Below are positions 1 to 8,613 of a stretch of 64,000 nucleotides of DNA, one piece after another. Made by a program: the position numbers and the translations under genes. The DNA lies in NCBI RefSeq assembly GCF_001458415.1, contig NZ_CYSD01000033.1, positions 1 through 64,000 on the forward strand, read 5' to 3'. This DNA is from Tritonibacter multivorans (lineage in GTDB: Bacteria; Pseudomonadota; Alphaproteobacteria; Rhodobacterales; Rhodobacteraceae). Positions within the stretch are counted from its first letter, which is position 1. Each line of letters starts with the position of its first letter. Below the pieces are notes generated by a model, which was not told where the DNA came from, did not search any database, and saw only the letters and a list, made by a program, of their open reading frames with translations.

Positions 1-94
1 CGTGCTTTCGGCACAGGTCTGCGCACTTCGCGCCTGCCTCATGCTCCGCCAGGATGCCAATAATCTGCTCGTCCGTGAATCTCGTTCGCTTCAT
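1..94 (-). CDS. IS3-family transposase OrfA, N-terminal fragment (cut by window edge)
   Basis: Reading the minus strand from the ATG at 94 gives MKRTRFTDEQIIGILAEHEA followed by GAKCADLCRKH, which continues past base 1. This is the start of the small helix-turn-helix OrfA of the IS407/IS51-like branch of the IS3 family, which binds the element ends and, after programmed frameshifting, forms the OrfAB transposase. Only about 31 residues are inside the window. The frame is open to the edge. Nothing can be said about whether the rest is intact. Confidence 0.75.
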   Translation of the reverse strand, partial: MKRTRFTDEQIIGILAEHEAGAKCADLCRKH

Positions 95-157
95 TGTCCG
101 TCCTCAGGTTGGGCCGGACTCTAATCGCAGGTGGAGGAAAAATCCCGTGGCAGGTCA
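1..157 (-). mobile_element. End of an IS3-family element running off the left edge
   Basis: The minus strand carries the beginning of an IS3-family orfA and its short leader, so only one terminus of the element is inside the window. The proposed outer end is at about 157, where the neighbouring transposase gene stops abruptly at a TGA followed by CCTGCCACGGG. IS3-family termini usually begin with TG, which fits. No second copy of this end is visible, so the exact boundary and the target duplication cannot be confirmed. Confidence 0.6.
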
Positions 158-1038
158 GAAGGCGACCGGGCTTTTCCAGCCCAATGCTGAGTGTCGGCGG
201 CGCGGATTGTAGAAGCCGTTGATGTACTTGAAGATGGCTACCTCGGCTTCTCTGCGCGTCTGCCATGACCGTCTCCAAATCAGCTCAGCTTTGATCGTTT
301 TCAAGAACGTCTCAACGGCCGAGTTGTCATAGCAATTACCCTTGCCGCTCATCGATACGTGGAACCCGTGCTGGCGCAGGATCTTCTGATAGTCATGTGA
401 ACAGTATTGCGACCCGCGATCCGTGTGATGGATGCAGCCCTGAGGCGGTTGCCGTAATGCGATGGCCATCTTCAAAGCCCGGATCGCGAGATCACGCTTC
501 ATTCGGTTGCTCACCGCCCAACCAATGACACGCCGGGAGTGCAGATCAAGGATCACAGCAAGATAAAGCCATCCCTCACGCGTCCACACGTAGCTGATAT
601 CGCCCGCCCATTTCTGATTGGGCGCACTCGCATGGAAGTCCCGGTTCAGCAGATTAGGGGCAATGTTGAACGCATGGTTGCTGTCAGTGGTCACCTTGTA
701 TTTCTTGGAGCGTTCGACACGGATACCATTCTCGCGCATCAATCGACCGACGCGGCCCCTCTCGGCAGAATGCTTTGCATTCGCCTGCCGGGCAATGGAT
801 GGCCGATATTCAAACCGAGCTCTTTCAACTCCTCCGTCATTCTTAGCCTGCCATAGCTGCCCAAGCTGAGGCGAGATTGTTCCTTGATGTGTGCCAGAAC
901 ACCCATGTCGGTTCGCTGCCGTTGGCTGGCCGGGCGGCTGCGATAGGAACGTAAGCCTCGCTCGCTGACATCCAGTACCTGGCAAAGCCGGTTGGTCGGG
1001 TAATCGCAGCCATGCTCTTCGATGAACCGAAACCTCAT
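155..1038 (-). pseudogene. IS3-family transposase OrfB (rve integrase), frameshifted
   Basis: The catalytic part is clear: NQKWAGDISYVWT holds the first Asp, HHTDRGSQYCS the second, and NSAVETFLKTIKAEL the Glu of the DDE triad, followed by the usual INGFYNPRRRHSALGW. The N-terminal HTH_21-like part (starting MRFRFIEEHGCDYP at 1038) lies in another frame and stops at about 739 after ELGLNIGH. The two frames meet near 780-815, where roughly 40 extra bases separate LNIGH from the expected RVGRLMREN. This is within orfB, so it is not the programmed orfA/orfB frameshift. The gene should be non-functional. Confidence 0.8.
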
Positions 1039-1310
1039 GGCTTTTGGCTCGCGAAGAAGGCTGTGGCCTTTTTTAGAATATCCCTCTCCTCCTTAAGAAT
1101 GCGGTTCTCGCGTCGAAGCCGTTCATTCTCACGAGCAAGATCCAGATCTTTGTCGGACACCACATCGGTGTCCCGATGCGCGGTGACCCATTTGTTCAAT
1201 GTCGATAAGCCAACACCCAAATCTGAGGCCACTTGTTTGCGTGTCAGCCCACTCGTGAGCGCGATCCGCACCGCGTCAGCCCGGAACTCATCCGTCCGTT
1301 TCAATCCCAT
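1035..1310 (-). CDS. IS3-family transposase OrfA
   Basis: About 91 residues, starting MGLKRTDEFRADAVRIAL. It has a helix-turn-helix (SGLTRKQVASDLGVGLSTLNKW) and a C-terminal leucine-zipper-like coiled coil (LARENERLRRENRILKEERD), the usual plan of IS3 OrfA, which recognises the terminal repeats and dimerises. The ATG at 1310 is preceded by AAGGAG at good spacing; an upstream in-frame start at 1331 lacks this. The gene itself looks intact, but its partner orfB is broken, so the element cannot make a full transposase alone. Confidence 0.85.
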   Translation of the reverse strand: MGLKRTDEFRADAVRIALTSGLTRKQVASDLGVGLSTLNKWVTAHRDTDVVSDKDLDLARENERLRRENRILKEERDILKKATAFFASQKP

Positions 1311-1481
1311 AGTTCGTCTCCTTTGTTGCAATAAATGCTATCAAAGGAGCGGCATCAAACCGTGACAGGTCCATTTGTCATCTTTTCTAAGACCGCCACT
1401 GTAACACCTCGCTGGTACAGGCTTGTTCAGAACGCCCTTGTTTTAAAGGGTTTTCTGCGAAATCAACATGTTATGGAGATT

Positions 1482-1557
<76 letters not shown>

Positions 1558-1902
1558 TTCCAGGTCCGCGTGGCTGTAAAGCCTTGCGGTGTGAGGAGCG
1601 ATTTAAGGCAGGGGCGCGCGGGCTGCAAGCGGAAAATGCAGGAAGCTGCGTTTTTTTACCTGGTGCTCTGCCACTTGGGCCGGAAGGGGGCAGCGCGCTG
1701 TGGAGGGGCGAAAAATGGCAAACAGCCACGCAAGTGAGGTTGCACACGGCAGGCTGGGTCAAAGGAGATCCGGCGGGGCGTTTGAGCAGGGTAAGTTCCA
1801 GCAGGGGGCGTTCCAGCAAAAGAAAAGGGGGCCAGCGCAAGGCGGCCCCCTCATTCCGGTCGGAACCCGGTCCGGATCGCTCCGGAAACGCGGGCACGAC
1901 GA
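1558..1902. other. Intergenic region between tRNA-Ala and the FYDLN-acid gene
   Basis: This stretch holds the presumed tRNA promoter (minus strand, just right of 1557) and, at its right end, the terminator of the neighbouring minus-strand gene. No convincing protein gene is visible on either strand. The short open frames here have no recognisable sequence or ribosome-binding site. Confidence 0.6.
1818..1850 (-). terminator. Rho-independent terminator of the FYDLN-acid gene
   Basis: The arms GGGGGCC (1827-1833) and GGCCCCC (1844-1850) form a hairpin. On the minus strand it is followed by TTTTCTTTT, about 50 bases past the stop codon. Confidence 0.85.
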
Positions 1903-2232
1903 TTAGGACTCGTCGTCCTCGGATGCCACATCGGCAATCTCGTCCAGCGAGACATTGTCCTCGTCGTCATCGTCATCCAGGACATCATCGCCCAGATCCA
2001 TGTCAACGGCATCATCATCATCGTCCAGAACCACGTCTTCGCCGTCGAGGTTCTGTTTGGCTTTCAGGTTCGCTGCATCTTCGGCATCTGCCTCGATCAT
2101 GCGAGTCTTGGTGGTGTCAACTTCGACGATCTCGCCCGTGTAGGGGCTAACGATCGGATCTTTGTTCAGGTCATAAAAGCGTTTGCCGGTGGTCGGGCAG
2201 ACGCGTTTCATACCCCATTCTTCCTTGGGCAT
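1903..2232 (-). CDS. TIGR02300 / FYDLN-acid family protein
   Basis: A 109-residue protein of unknown function, typical of Alphaproteobacteria. The N-terminus carries the family signature (KRVCPTTGKRFYDLNKDPIVSPYTGE). In many relatives this segment looks like a CxxC zinc ribbon, but here a single Cys remains. The second half is extremely acidic, with runs of four to five Asp (VVLDDDDDAVDMDLGDD and DDDDDEDNVSL). The ATG at 2232 follows AAGGGG at suitable spacing; a long upstream in-frame extension is not credible. The gene is monocistronic, with its own terminator. Family assignment is sure; the function is unknown. Confidence 0.9.
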   Translation of the reverse strand: MPKEEWGMKRVCPTTGKRFYDLNKDPIVSPYTGEIVEVDTTKTRMIEADAEDAANLKAKQNLDGEDVVLDDDDDAVDMDLGDDVLDDDDDEDNVSLDEIADVASEDDES

Positions 2233-2340
2233 GGTGGTCCCCTTGAATATAGCTTTGTATAGCGTGAGTCGTATCGACGATTCAGGTGCCTTGCCATATG
2301 AAGAAACCACTGTCAAAGCCTTATGCGCAAGGGGCTGCCC

Positions 2341-3039
2341 ATGTCTGACTATCACTTGCCCGGAGAGCCACCGGTGCCGCTGATTCTGCGGCGCTCTGCC
2401 CGGGCGCGGCGAATTTCGCTGCGGATTTCCTCGCTCGACGGTCGGGTGACCCTGACATTGCCCGGTCGCGTGCCGGAAGCCGAAGCCCTGGCCTTTGCCG
2501 AAGAGAAGGCGGACTGGATCCGGTCGCATCTTGCCAATCACGCGGGGCTTGCGCCGGTGCGGATTGGGGGGGGCGTGCCGATCGAGGGGCAGGAGGTTGA
2601 AATCCTGCCTGGACAAGGCCGTGCCGTGCGCCGGGAAGAGGGGCGGGTGTGGGTGCCGCCAAACGGCGCGCCCAAACGGCTGGAGCGGTATTTGCGCGAA
2701 CTGGCGCGCGATCGGCTGGTTGCAGCGTCGGATTTTTATGCTGAACGGTTGGGGCGCTCGTACAGTCGGATCTCGCTGCGGGACACGCGGTCGCGCTGGG
2801 GCTCCTGTTCGGCGCAGGGGGCGCTGATGTATTCGTGGCGGCTGATCCTGGCCCCGCCTGCGGTGCTGCGCTATGTGGCCGCGCATGAGGTCGCGCATCT
2901 GGCCGAAATGAACCACTCGCAGGCGTTCTGGGATCAGGTTACACGGATCCACGGCCCCTATGAGGACGCCCGTCGCTGGTTGCGTACAGAAGGAAATGCA
3001 CTGCATCGCTATCGGTTTGACGTGGCGGACGACGCTTAG
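2341..3039 (+). CDS. YgjP/DUF45-type (SprT-like) zinc metallopeptidase
   Basis: A 232-residue protein of the M48-related YgjP (DUF45) family. The zinc site is explicit: HEVAH at residues 182-186 and a third ligand His in AEMNHS (192), preceded by the family motif SRWGSCS (151-157). The N-terminal half (RRSARARRISLRIS) is the usual basic beta-rich region. Members are cytoplasmic and poorly characterised; proteolytic activity is inferred from the motif. The start at 2341 follows AAGGGG; an in-frame ATG six codons upstream is less likely. A GntR gene follows 58 bases later on the same strand. Confidence 0.9.
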   Translation: MSDYHLPGEPPVPLILRRSARARRISLRISSLDGRVTLTLPGRVPEAEALAFAEEKADWIRSHLANHAGLAPVRIGGGVPIEGQEVEILPGQGRAVRREEGRVWVPPNGAPKRLERYLRELARDRLVAASDFYAERLGRSYSRISLRDTRSRWGSCSAQGALMYSWRLILAPPAVLRYVAAHEVAHLAEMNHSQAFWDQVTRIHGPYEDARRWLRTEGNALHRYRFDVADDA

Positions 3040-3078
3040 GGCGCGATTGCCCTGCGGGGGATTGATCTTTTGGCAATT

Positions 3079-3088
3079 TGTGATCACA
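3079..3088. promoter_or_regulatory. Palindrome TGTGATCACA before the GntR gene
   Basis: A perfect 10-base palindrome lies 10 bases upstream of the GntR start codon. FCD-type GntR regulators often repress themselves through short palindromes, so this may be the operator. An identical palindrome occurs at 9656-9665. Confidence 0.4.
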
Positions 3089-3097
3089 TGTCAGCCT

Positions 3098-3760
3098 ATG
3101 GAAAAGATTGCCTCCCTGCCGCGGGCTCACGCCGAAACTTCTGCGTCTGCTCATGAACGTGTCTATCGAACGCTTCGCACGCGGATCATGCATGGAGAGC
3201 TGGCGCCGGGAGAGGCGCTGACCCTGCGCGGGATCGGTAAGGAATTTGGGGTTTCCATGACGCCTGCGCGCGAGGCCGTGCGCAGGCTGGTTGCGGAAGG
3301 GGCATTGTTTCTGTCCAGTTCGGGCCGCGTGTCCACGCCAGAGCTGACCAATGAGCGCATCGAAGAGCTGGCGGCCCTGCGGGCCCTGATCGAGGTCGAG
3401 CTGGCCTCTCGAGCGCTGCCACGGGCGCATATGGCGCTGATTGACCGGCTTCAGACCATCAACGGTGTCGTAGCGGAGATGATCTCCAAACGGGATGCCG
3501 TCGGATATATCCGCACCAATCTGGAATTTCACCGCACGCTGTATCTGCGGGCGCAGGCACCCGCGATGCTGGCCATGGCAGAAACGGTCTGGCTGCAGCT
3601 GGGGCCGACCATGCGGTCGCTCTATGGGCGTCTGGGCCGCACAGAGCCGCCGCATAATCACAAGCTGATCATTGCGGCGCTCAAGGCCGGGGACGAGCCG
3701 GGGCTGCGCCTTGCGCTGCGTTCAGATGTGACCCAGGGGCTGCGCCTGCTTGCGACCTAA
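3098..3760 (+). CDS. GntR-family transcriptional regulator, FCD (FadR) subfamily
   Basis: A 220-residue regulator. Residues about 18-75 form the winged helix (HERVYRTLRTRIMHGELAPGEALTLRGIG, then MTPAREAVRRLVAEGAL). Residues about 95-210 form the helical FCD effector domain, with FHRTLY and HNHKLIIAAL supplying the usual metal-binding histidines. Members sense small organic acids and usually regulate a neighbouring catabolic gene, but none is obvious here. The start at MEKIASLP (3098) was preferred because the upstream frame overlaps the YgjP gene and is not GntR-like. Confidence 0.9.
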   Translation: MEKIASLPRAHAETSASAHERVYRTLRTRIMHGELAPGEALTLRGIGKEFGVSMTPAREAVRRLVAEGALFLSSSGRVSTPELTNERIEELAALRALIEVELASRALPRAHMALIDRLQTINGVVAEMISKRDAVGYIRTNLEFHRTLYLRAQAPAMLAMAETVWLQLGPTMRSLYGRLGRTEPPHNHKLIIAALKAGDEPGLRLALRSDVTQGLRLLAT

Positions 3761-3771
3761 AGCAGGGGCCC

Positions 3772-5766
3772 CTAATTCCGCAGATTAAGCGCTTCTTCTG
3801 AAACGGTCAGAATCGGTTGCAGCCAGCCGCTGTCTTCCATGCGTTTGCTGAACACCTTTGCGCCTTCCACGGTGTAGTGCCCGTAATCGGGAAAGTACTT
3901 TTCAAGCTGCCCGTTGGATGTAAAGCAACGCTGTTCAGCGCGCGAGCAGACGAAATCCATGCGGTCCAGGACCAGCACCTGCGGGTAGAGTGTCTGGATC
4001 CGTGCGATTTCGGCATTGGCCGCTGTCACCCGCTGGTCCTGTTTGCCGCTTTCGAACAGCGCGTAGTGGTCGCGGTCCGAACGTTCCGAAATCTCGGGGC
4101 CATTGGTGAGACCCTCGCTCATGGCTTCGTGTAGCAGTTTGTCGAAATGGGTCCATTTGCCGCCAAGATAGATTGGGAACTCAAAGACGTTCTTTAGCAA
4201 AATCACCGTTTTTCCATCAGACAGGATCTGTTCGACCAAGGGCTGGAGATTGTTGATGTCATTGCCACCCACAATTTTGTAGCGACTGGCGATCATCACC
4301 ACTTCGGCCATCTGGTAGTTTGTATTGGCAAACAGACGGTGGTCCTTGGTGAGGTTGGAAATCTGCGCATTGAAGCGCCCGACTTGCAAATGGTGCGCGG
4401 CCGTGGGGCTGAGGTGGAGGAGGTTGAACACATCCTTGGAGTGGGAATTGCCAACCAGCAACAGGCGCAGTCTGCTGTCCTGTTCGTCAAACCATTTGCG
4501 GTCGTTGTTGCCCTTGCTGCAGTCGCCGACGCATTCCAGCCCCTTTGCATAAGACCGCAGCATGGCCCAGGATTGTTCTTGCAGGCGCTTGTTGTTGTTT
4601 TCAAAGCGCAGAAGATTGGCTTCTTTGTCGAGCAGATTGTAGCGCCCATTCCCATAGGGCAGGGCGGCATTGAAATTCACAAACAACCCAACCGCAAGAA
4701 AGGCCGCCAGCCCGCCACTGCTGAGGACAAACACACGGTTCTGAGACGCCGTGCTGTGGCGCAGGGGTGTTTCAATGAACTTCCATGACGCCCAGGCCAA
4801 CAAAAGGGTCAGGGCGATCAGTGCGACCATCACCTGCCACGGGGGTTCGTGCAGGGCGTTGTGGCGCGCGAAGGAAAACAGCGGCTGATGCCAGAGATAG
4901 GCACTGTAGGAAATCAGACCAATACCGACCATGGCCCGCAGGCTCAGCAGCTTTTGGACAAATGTGCCGGGGCGGGCGAATAGGATGATCAGTGCCGTCC
5001 CAACAGTGGGCAGCAAGGTTGTGAGACCGGGGGTTGGCGTAAATTTGGAGAAGGTAAAAACCGAGTAGCCAATCATGCCAAGCCCCAACGCGCTGAGCGT
5101 GTTCTGAGCAAGCACAGGCAGGGCCAACACGTTTCCACGCAGATACAGCGCACAAAAGCTGCCGATGAGCAGCTCCCAAGCGCGGGTGGGCAGCAGGTAG
5201 AACGCACCCGAGGTGTCGCGCGGCAACAGCCAGAGCGCGCCGATCAGGCTGAGGGTGAACAAGACCCCCAAACTAAACACCACAAAACGTTGCCCTTTCG
5301 GAAACAGCAGCATCAGAAGGGGCGGGAAGAAAATGTAGAACTGCTCTTCGACGGCGAGGCTCCAGGTGTGGAGCAGAGGTTTCAGTTCGGCCGCGGTATC
5401 GAAGTAATCACTCTCGAGCCAGAAATAGATATTGGAGGAGAATGTGGCTGTGGCAACGATGCTGCGGGCAAAGTCTTTGAAGTCATGTTTCAAGAGAAAC
5501 ATCCACGCCATCACCAGCGACACAAGGCAAACCACAAACAGCGCAGGCAGAATACGCCGCGCGCGCCTCTCGTAGAACTTGAGGATCGAAAACTTTCCTT
5601 GCGCCAGCTCGTCTACAATGATCGTGGTGATCAGATAGCCACTGATAACAAAGAAAACATCCACGCCGACGAAGCCGCCGCCGAAGGCCGTAAAACCAGC
5701 ATGGAAAAGAATCACGGGAAGTACAGCGACGGACCGCAGCCCATCGATTTCGGAACGATACTTCAC
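3772..5766 (-). CDS. O-acyltransferase, OafA/YrhL type with C-terminal SGNH domain
   Basis: A 664-residue inner-membrane protein. Residues 1 to about 350 are an acyltransferase-3 domain with about ten membrane helices, opening with YRSEIDGLRSVAVLPVILFH and VDVFFVISGYLIT. After a linker comes a periplasmic SGNH-like hydrolase domain, with VGNSHSKD around residue 450 and the Asp/His pair in FPDYGHYT near the C-terminus. Relatives move acetyl groups from cytoplasmic acetyl-CoA to O-antigen, exopolysaccharide or other envelope glycans. The acceptor is unknown because no polysaccharide cluster is nearby. The gene stands alone, facing the GntR gene. Confidence 0.9.
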   Translation of the reverse strand: MKYRSEIDGLRSVAVLPVILFHAGFTAFGGGFVGVDVFFVISGYLITTIIVDELAQGKFSILKFYERRARRILPALFVVCLVSLVMAWMFLLKHDFKDFARSIVATATFSSNIYFWLESDYFDTAAELKPLLHTWSLAVEEQFYIFFPPLLMLLFPKGQRFVVFSLGVLFTLSLIGALWLLPRDTSGAFYLLPTRAWELLIGSFCALYLRGNVLALPVLAQNTLSALGLGMIGYSVFTFSKFTPTPGLTTLLPTVGTALIILFARPGTFVQKLLSLRAMVGIGLISYSAYLWHQPLFSFARHNALHEPPWQVMVALIALTLLLAWASWKFIETPLRHSTASQNRVFVLSSGGLAAFLAVGLFVNFNAALPYGNGRYNLLDKEANLLRFENNNKRLQEQSWAMLRSYAKGLECVGDCSKGNNDRKWFDEQDSRLRLLLVGNSHSKDVFNLLHLSPTAAHHLQVGRFNAQISNLTKDHRLFANTNYQMAEVVMIASRYKIVGGNDINNLQPLVEQILSDGKTVILLKNVFEFPIYLGGKWTHFDKLLHEAMSEGLTNGPEISERSDRDHYALFESGKQDQRVTAANAEIARIQTLYPQVLVLDRMDFVCSRAEQRCFTSNGQLEKYFPDYGHYTVEGAKVFSKRMEDSGWLQPILTVSEEALNLRN

Positions 5767-5927
5767 AGAAAAAACCTCAACTCACTAAACAAACTCACAA
5801 AATCTGCACGATCGCAGGCGGTCCGCCGTCAGCCCAAAAACACAAGCCGACGCGCATCACAAACACAGCGTAACACAAAGTTGCGATTGAAACACCCAAG
5901 CGGCGCTTCTTGCGGCGGGCGGCGCAC

Positions 5928-5954
5928 AAAAAAGGGAGGCAAAACTGCCTCCCC
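5928..5954 (-). terminator. Terminator of accA
   Basis: The arms GGGAGGCA (5934-5941) and TGCCTCCC (5946-5953) enclose a four-base loop. On the minus strand the hairpin ends in a run of T, about 30 bases after the accA stop. Confidence 0.85.
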
Positions 5955-5982
5955 TTTGCATTCGCTTGGCGACTTGTGCCGC

Positions 5983-6945
5983 TTAGGCCGCCAGACCTTT
6001 GGAGCCAAGGTCGAGGAAACGCTGGCGGCGGTCCTTGATCAGGGCTTCGGCGTCTTTGCCTTTCATTTCGCTCAGCATCTCGGTGATGGCCGCGCGTACA
6101 ACGCTGTAGGTTGCGGGGATGTCGCGGTGTGCGCCGCCCATCGGCTCGGGGATCACGCGGTCGGCGACGCCCAGCTGTTCCAGATCCTGCGCGGTCAGGC
6201 GCAGCGCTTCGGCCGCTTCGCGCATTTTCTCGGCGTCTTTCCACAGGATCGAGGCACAGCCCTCGGGAGAGATCACCGAATAGACGGAATGTTCCAGCAT
6301 CGCCACACGGTTGGCGGTGGCAAAGGCCACAGCGCCACCAGAGCCACCTTCGCCGATGATCACGGAAATCAGCGGTACACCGATCTTCAGGCACATTTCA
6401 GTCGAACGGGCGATGGCCTCGGACTGGCCGCGCTCTTCTGCGCCTTTGCCCGGATAGGCACCGGCGGTGTCGACCAGGGTGATGACCGGCAGGCCAAAGC
6501 GGCCGGCCATTTCCATCAGGCGGATCGCCTTGCGGTAGCCTTCGGGGCGGGCCATGCCAAAGTTGTGGTCGATGCGCGATTTGGTGTCATGGCCTTTCTC
6601 GTGGCCAATCACCATCACGGGCTGGTCGCCAAAGCGGGCCAGACCGCCCATCACCGCGAGGTCATCGGCAAAGTTCCGGTCACCGGCCAGCGGCGTGTAT
6701 TCGGTGAACAGTTCTTTGATGTAGTCGCGGCAATGTGGACGGTTGGGGTGACGCGCCACTTGGCATTTCCGCCAGGGCGTCAGGTCTTTGTAGAGATCCT
6801 GAAGAAGCTGAGCCGCCTTGGCGTCCAGCGCGCTGGCCTCGGCTTCGACATCCATTTCTTCGTTGGACCGGGCGAGGGCGCGCAGCTCTTCTGCTTTGCC
6901 TTCGATTTCGGCCAGGGGTTTCTCGAAATCCAGATACTGGGTCAT
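5983..6945 (-). CDS. accA: Acetyl-CoA carboxylase carboxyltransferase subunit alpha
   Basis: A 320-residue cytoplasmic enzyme. It forms the (alpha-beta)2 carboxyltransferase with AccD and moves the carboxyl group from carboxybiotin-AccB to acetyl-CoA, giving malonyl-CoA for fatty acid synthesis. The sequence has the standard opening ([19 protein letters not shown]), the coiled N-terminal region, and the crotonase-like core with [19 protein letters not shown] and IGEGGSGGA (oxyanion hole). It matches family members along its full length. The gene is monocistronic with a strong terminator. accD is not in the window, which is normal. Confidence 0.97.
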   Translation of the reverse strand: MTQYLDFEKPLAEIEGKAEELRALARSNEEMDVEAEASALDAKAAQLLQDLYKDLTPWRKCQVARHPNRPHCRDYIKELFTEYTPLAGDRNFADDLAVMGGLARFGDQPVMVIGHEKGHDTKSRIDHNFGMARPEGYRKAIRLMEMAGRFGLPVITLVDTAGAYPGKGAEERGQSEAIARSTEMCLKIGVPLISVIIGEGGSGGAVAFATANRVAMLEHSVYSVISPEGCASILWKDAEKMREAAEALRLTAQDLEQLGVADRVIPEPMGGAHRDIPATYSVVRAAITEMLSEMKGKDAEALIKDRRQRFLDLGSKGLAA

Positions 6946-7103
6946 GCTGTCCCTACTCGTCGCGTTTAACCGCTATATGACCTTAGGTCGCATCAGATGC
7001 AACAGTTGGCCGACCAGAGGCAGTTTTGCGCAGGTCTTCAGTTCCGCAAGATCTGGTAAGCGAGGGCATGTCAGAACGGTTTCAGGAACCGAAAGAGGGG
7101 AAC

Positions 7104-7940
7104 ATGGCACAGAGTTACGAGGCCCGGATGCTGCGGGTGATTGATCACATTCACCACGCGCCGGTGGACCAGTTGTCATTGGATGATCTGGCGGATGTCG
7201 CGGCGATGTCGCGGTTTCACTTTCACCGGGTGTTTGTCGCCCTGCGCGGCGAAACCGCAGCGCAGGCTGTGCGGCGGATCCGCCTGTTTCAGGCTGCGGC
7301 GCAACTGGTGCAGAGCGACAGCAGCATTGAGGCAATTTCGGCCCGGTCTGGCTATGCCAATGTGCCCGCCTTTGCCCGCGCCTTTCGGGCGCAATACGGG
7401 CTGCCCCCCGGTCGGTTTCGCGAACAGGGGCTTCTTCGCCCCATGCCTGCGACCCTGAAAAAAGGAGAGACCAAAATGTTTAACGTTGAAATCAAAGACC
7501 TGCCCAACCGCCGACTGGCGAGCCTGCCGCATAAAGGCGATTATAATTCCATCGGCCACGCGTTTGAACGCATTGCCATGATCTGCAGCACCCGCGGGCT
7601 CTGGCCGCAGGTCCAAGGGATGCTGGGCATCTACTACGATGACCCGGACGCGGTGGCGGCCGAGGACCTGCGCTCTGCGGCTGCGGTGATTGTCCAGCCC
7701 GACACGCCCGTCGAAGATCCGCTGACAGAAAGCGCGGTTCAGGGCGGCCGGTCCGCTGTGCTGACGTTCAAGGGCCCCTACGCCGGTCTGCGCGAGGCCT
7801 ATCTGTATCTTTATGGCGATTGGTTGGCGCAGTCCGGCGCAGAGCCGCGGGACGAGCCCCCCTATGAGGTGTATCTGAATGACCCGTCTGACACCGCGCC
7901 CGAGGATCTGCTGACGGAGATCTGTGTGCCGCTGAAGTGA
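7104..7940 (+). CDS. AraC-family regulator with C-terminal GyrI-like effector domain
   Basis: A 278-residue protein. The N-terminal 110 residues hold two AraC helix-turn-helices (LSLDDLADVAAMSRFHFHRVF and SIEAISARSGYANVPAFARAF). From MFNVEIKDLPNRRLASLPH onward there is a GyrI-like/SOUL-type domain that binds hydrophobic ligands in regulators such as Rob and BmrR. The DNA-binding part comes first, as in Rob/SoxS-like multidrug regulators. The start at 7104 follows GAGGGG. It is divergent from accA. The downstream LysE gene is convergent, so the target cannot be read from position. Confidence 0.88.
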   Translation: MAQSYEARMLRVIDHIHHAPVDQLSLDDLADVAAMSRFHFHRVFVALRGETAAQAVRRIRLFQAAAQLVQSDSSIEAISARSGYANVPAFARAFRAQYGLPPGRFREQGLLRPMPATLKKGETKMFNVEIKDLPNRRLASLPHKGDYNSIGHAFERIAMICSTRGLWPQVQGMLGIYYDDPDAVAAEDLRSAAAVIVQPDTPVEDPLTESAVQGGRSAVLTFKGPYAGLREAYLYLYGDWLAQSGAEPRDEPPYEVYLNDPSDTAPEDLLTEICVPLK

Positions 7941-7944
7941 CGCT

Positions 7945-8541
7945 TTACTTTAGCAAAATGGCGGCCAGAAGCGAGGCAACAAGCAGGGCCGCCATGGACC
8001 AGTTGAACAGGCGCAGCCGGGTGGGATTGGTCAGAAACTTGCGAATCTGCAAGCCAAGCACCGTCCATGTGGTGGTGGAGAGGCATCCCATCATCACATA
8101 GGTCCCACAGACCCAGAGGATCGCGCCAAGGCTGCGGTCGGTGGCATAAAGCGTGATCGCCCCCAGCGCCATCGCCCAGGCCTTTGGGTTGACCCATTGG
8201 AATGCGGTTGCCTGTAGAAACGTCAGAGGCGCGCCGCCGGTTTGGCCTTCGCCCGGTGCCGCGGCATTGGCCAGCTTCCACGCCAGCCACAGCATATAGG
8301 CCACGCTGGCCACAGTCATCACCACCGCCAGCTGCGGGATCAGATCAAACAGCTGCATCACGCCCAAGCCCACTGGCAGGATCATCAGCGGAAAGCCCAG
8401 GCCCACGCCCAGCATATGCGGGATCGTGCGGCGGAAGCCGAAGTTCGCACCAGAGGCCATGAGCATCAGATTGTTCGGGCCCGGTGAGATCACCGTGCCA
8501 AAGGCAAAGCCTGCAAGGGCGAGGAAAAGTTCGTAGGTCAT
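7945..8541 (-). CDS. LysE/RhtB-family amino acid exporter
   Basis: A 198-residue membrane protein with about six hydrophobic helices. It has the family hallmark GTVISPGPNNLMLMASGANFG near residues 16-36, followed by the usual PHMLGVGLGF. LysE-type carriers export amino acids or analogues by proton antiport. The substrate is not predictable. It is divergently transcribed from an Lrp/AsnC regulator 72 bases away, the classic exporter-regulator arrangement (LysE/LysG or Lrp types), so amino-acid-induced expression is likely. Confidence 0.88.
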   Translation of the reverse strand: MTYELFLALAGFAFGTVISPGPNNLMLMASGANFGFRRTIPHMLGVGLGFPLMILPVGLGVMQLFDLIPQLAVVMTVASVAYMLWLAWKLANAAAPGEGQTGGAPLTFLQATAFQWVNPKAWAMALGAITLYATDRSLGAILWVCGTYVMMGCLSTTTWTVLGLQIRKFLTNPTRLRLFNWSMAALLVASLLAAILLK

Positions 8542-8613
8542 GGCGGGATTTTTCCCCCAAAAGCGCCAAATGAAATTGTGTTTTTCACGGGTTTTGGTCT
8601 ATTTTCACAACTT

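Larger units (their letters stand above)
155..1383 (-). mobile_element. IS3-family element, defective
   Basis: Two overlapping minus-strand genes, orfA (HTH) and orfB (DDE integrase), with an ATGA stop/start overlap at 1035-1038 mark an IS3-family element. The orfB reading frame is broken internally, and its C-terminus ends abruptly after KSPVAF, where family members normally run on for a few more residues. The orfA-side end lies somewhere around 1360-1383. No convincing terminal inverted repeat pair is present, as expected if the 3' end was lost to the neighbouring element. Confidence 0.7.

Noticed and set aside
1035-1038. Programmed -1 frameshift as explanation of the broken orfB
   Set aside because: The programmed site in IS3 elements is at the orfA/orfB junction; this break is about 250 bases inside orfB.
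5290-6969. Long plus-strand frame covering accA and the acyltransferase start
   Set aside because: It is antisense to two well-supported genes, with no recognisable domain.
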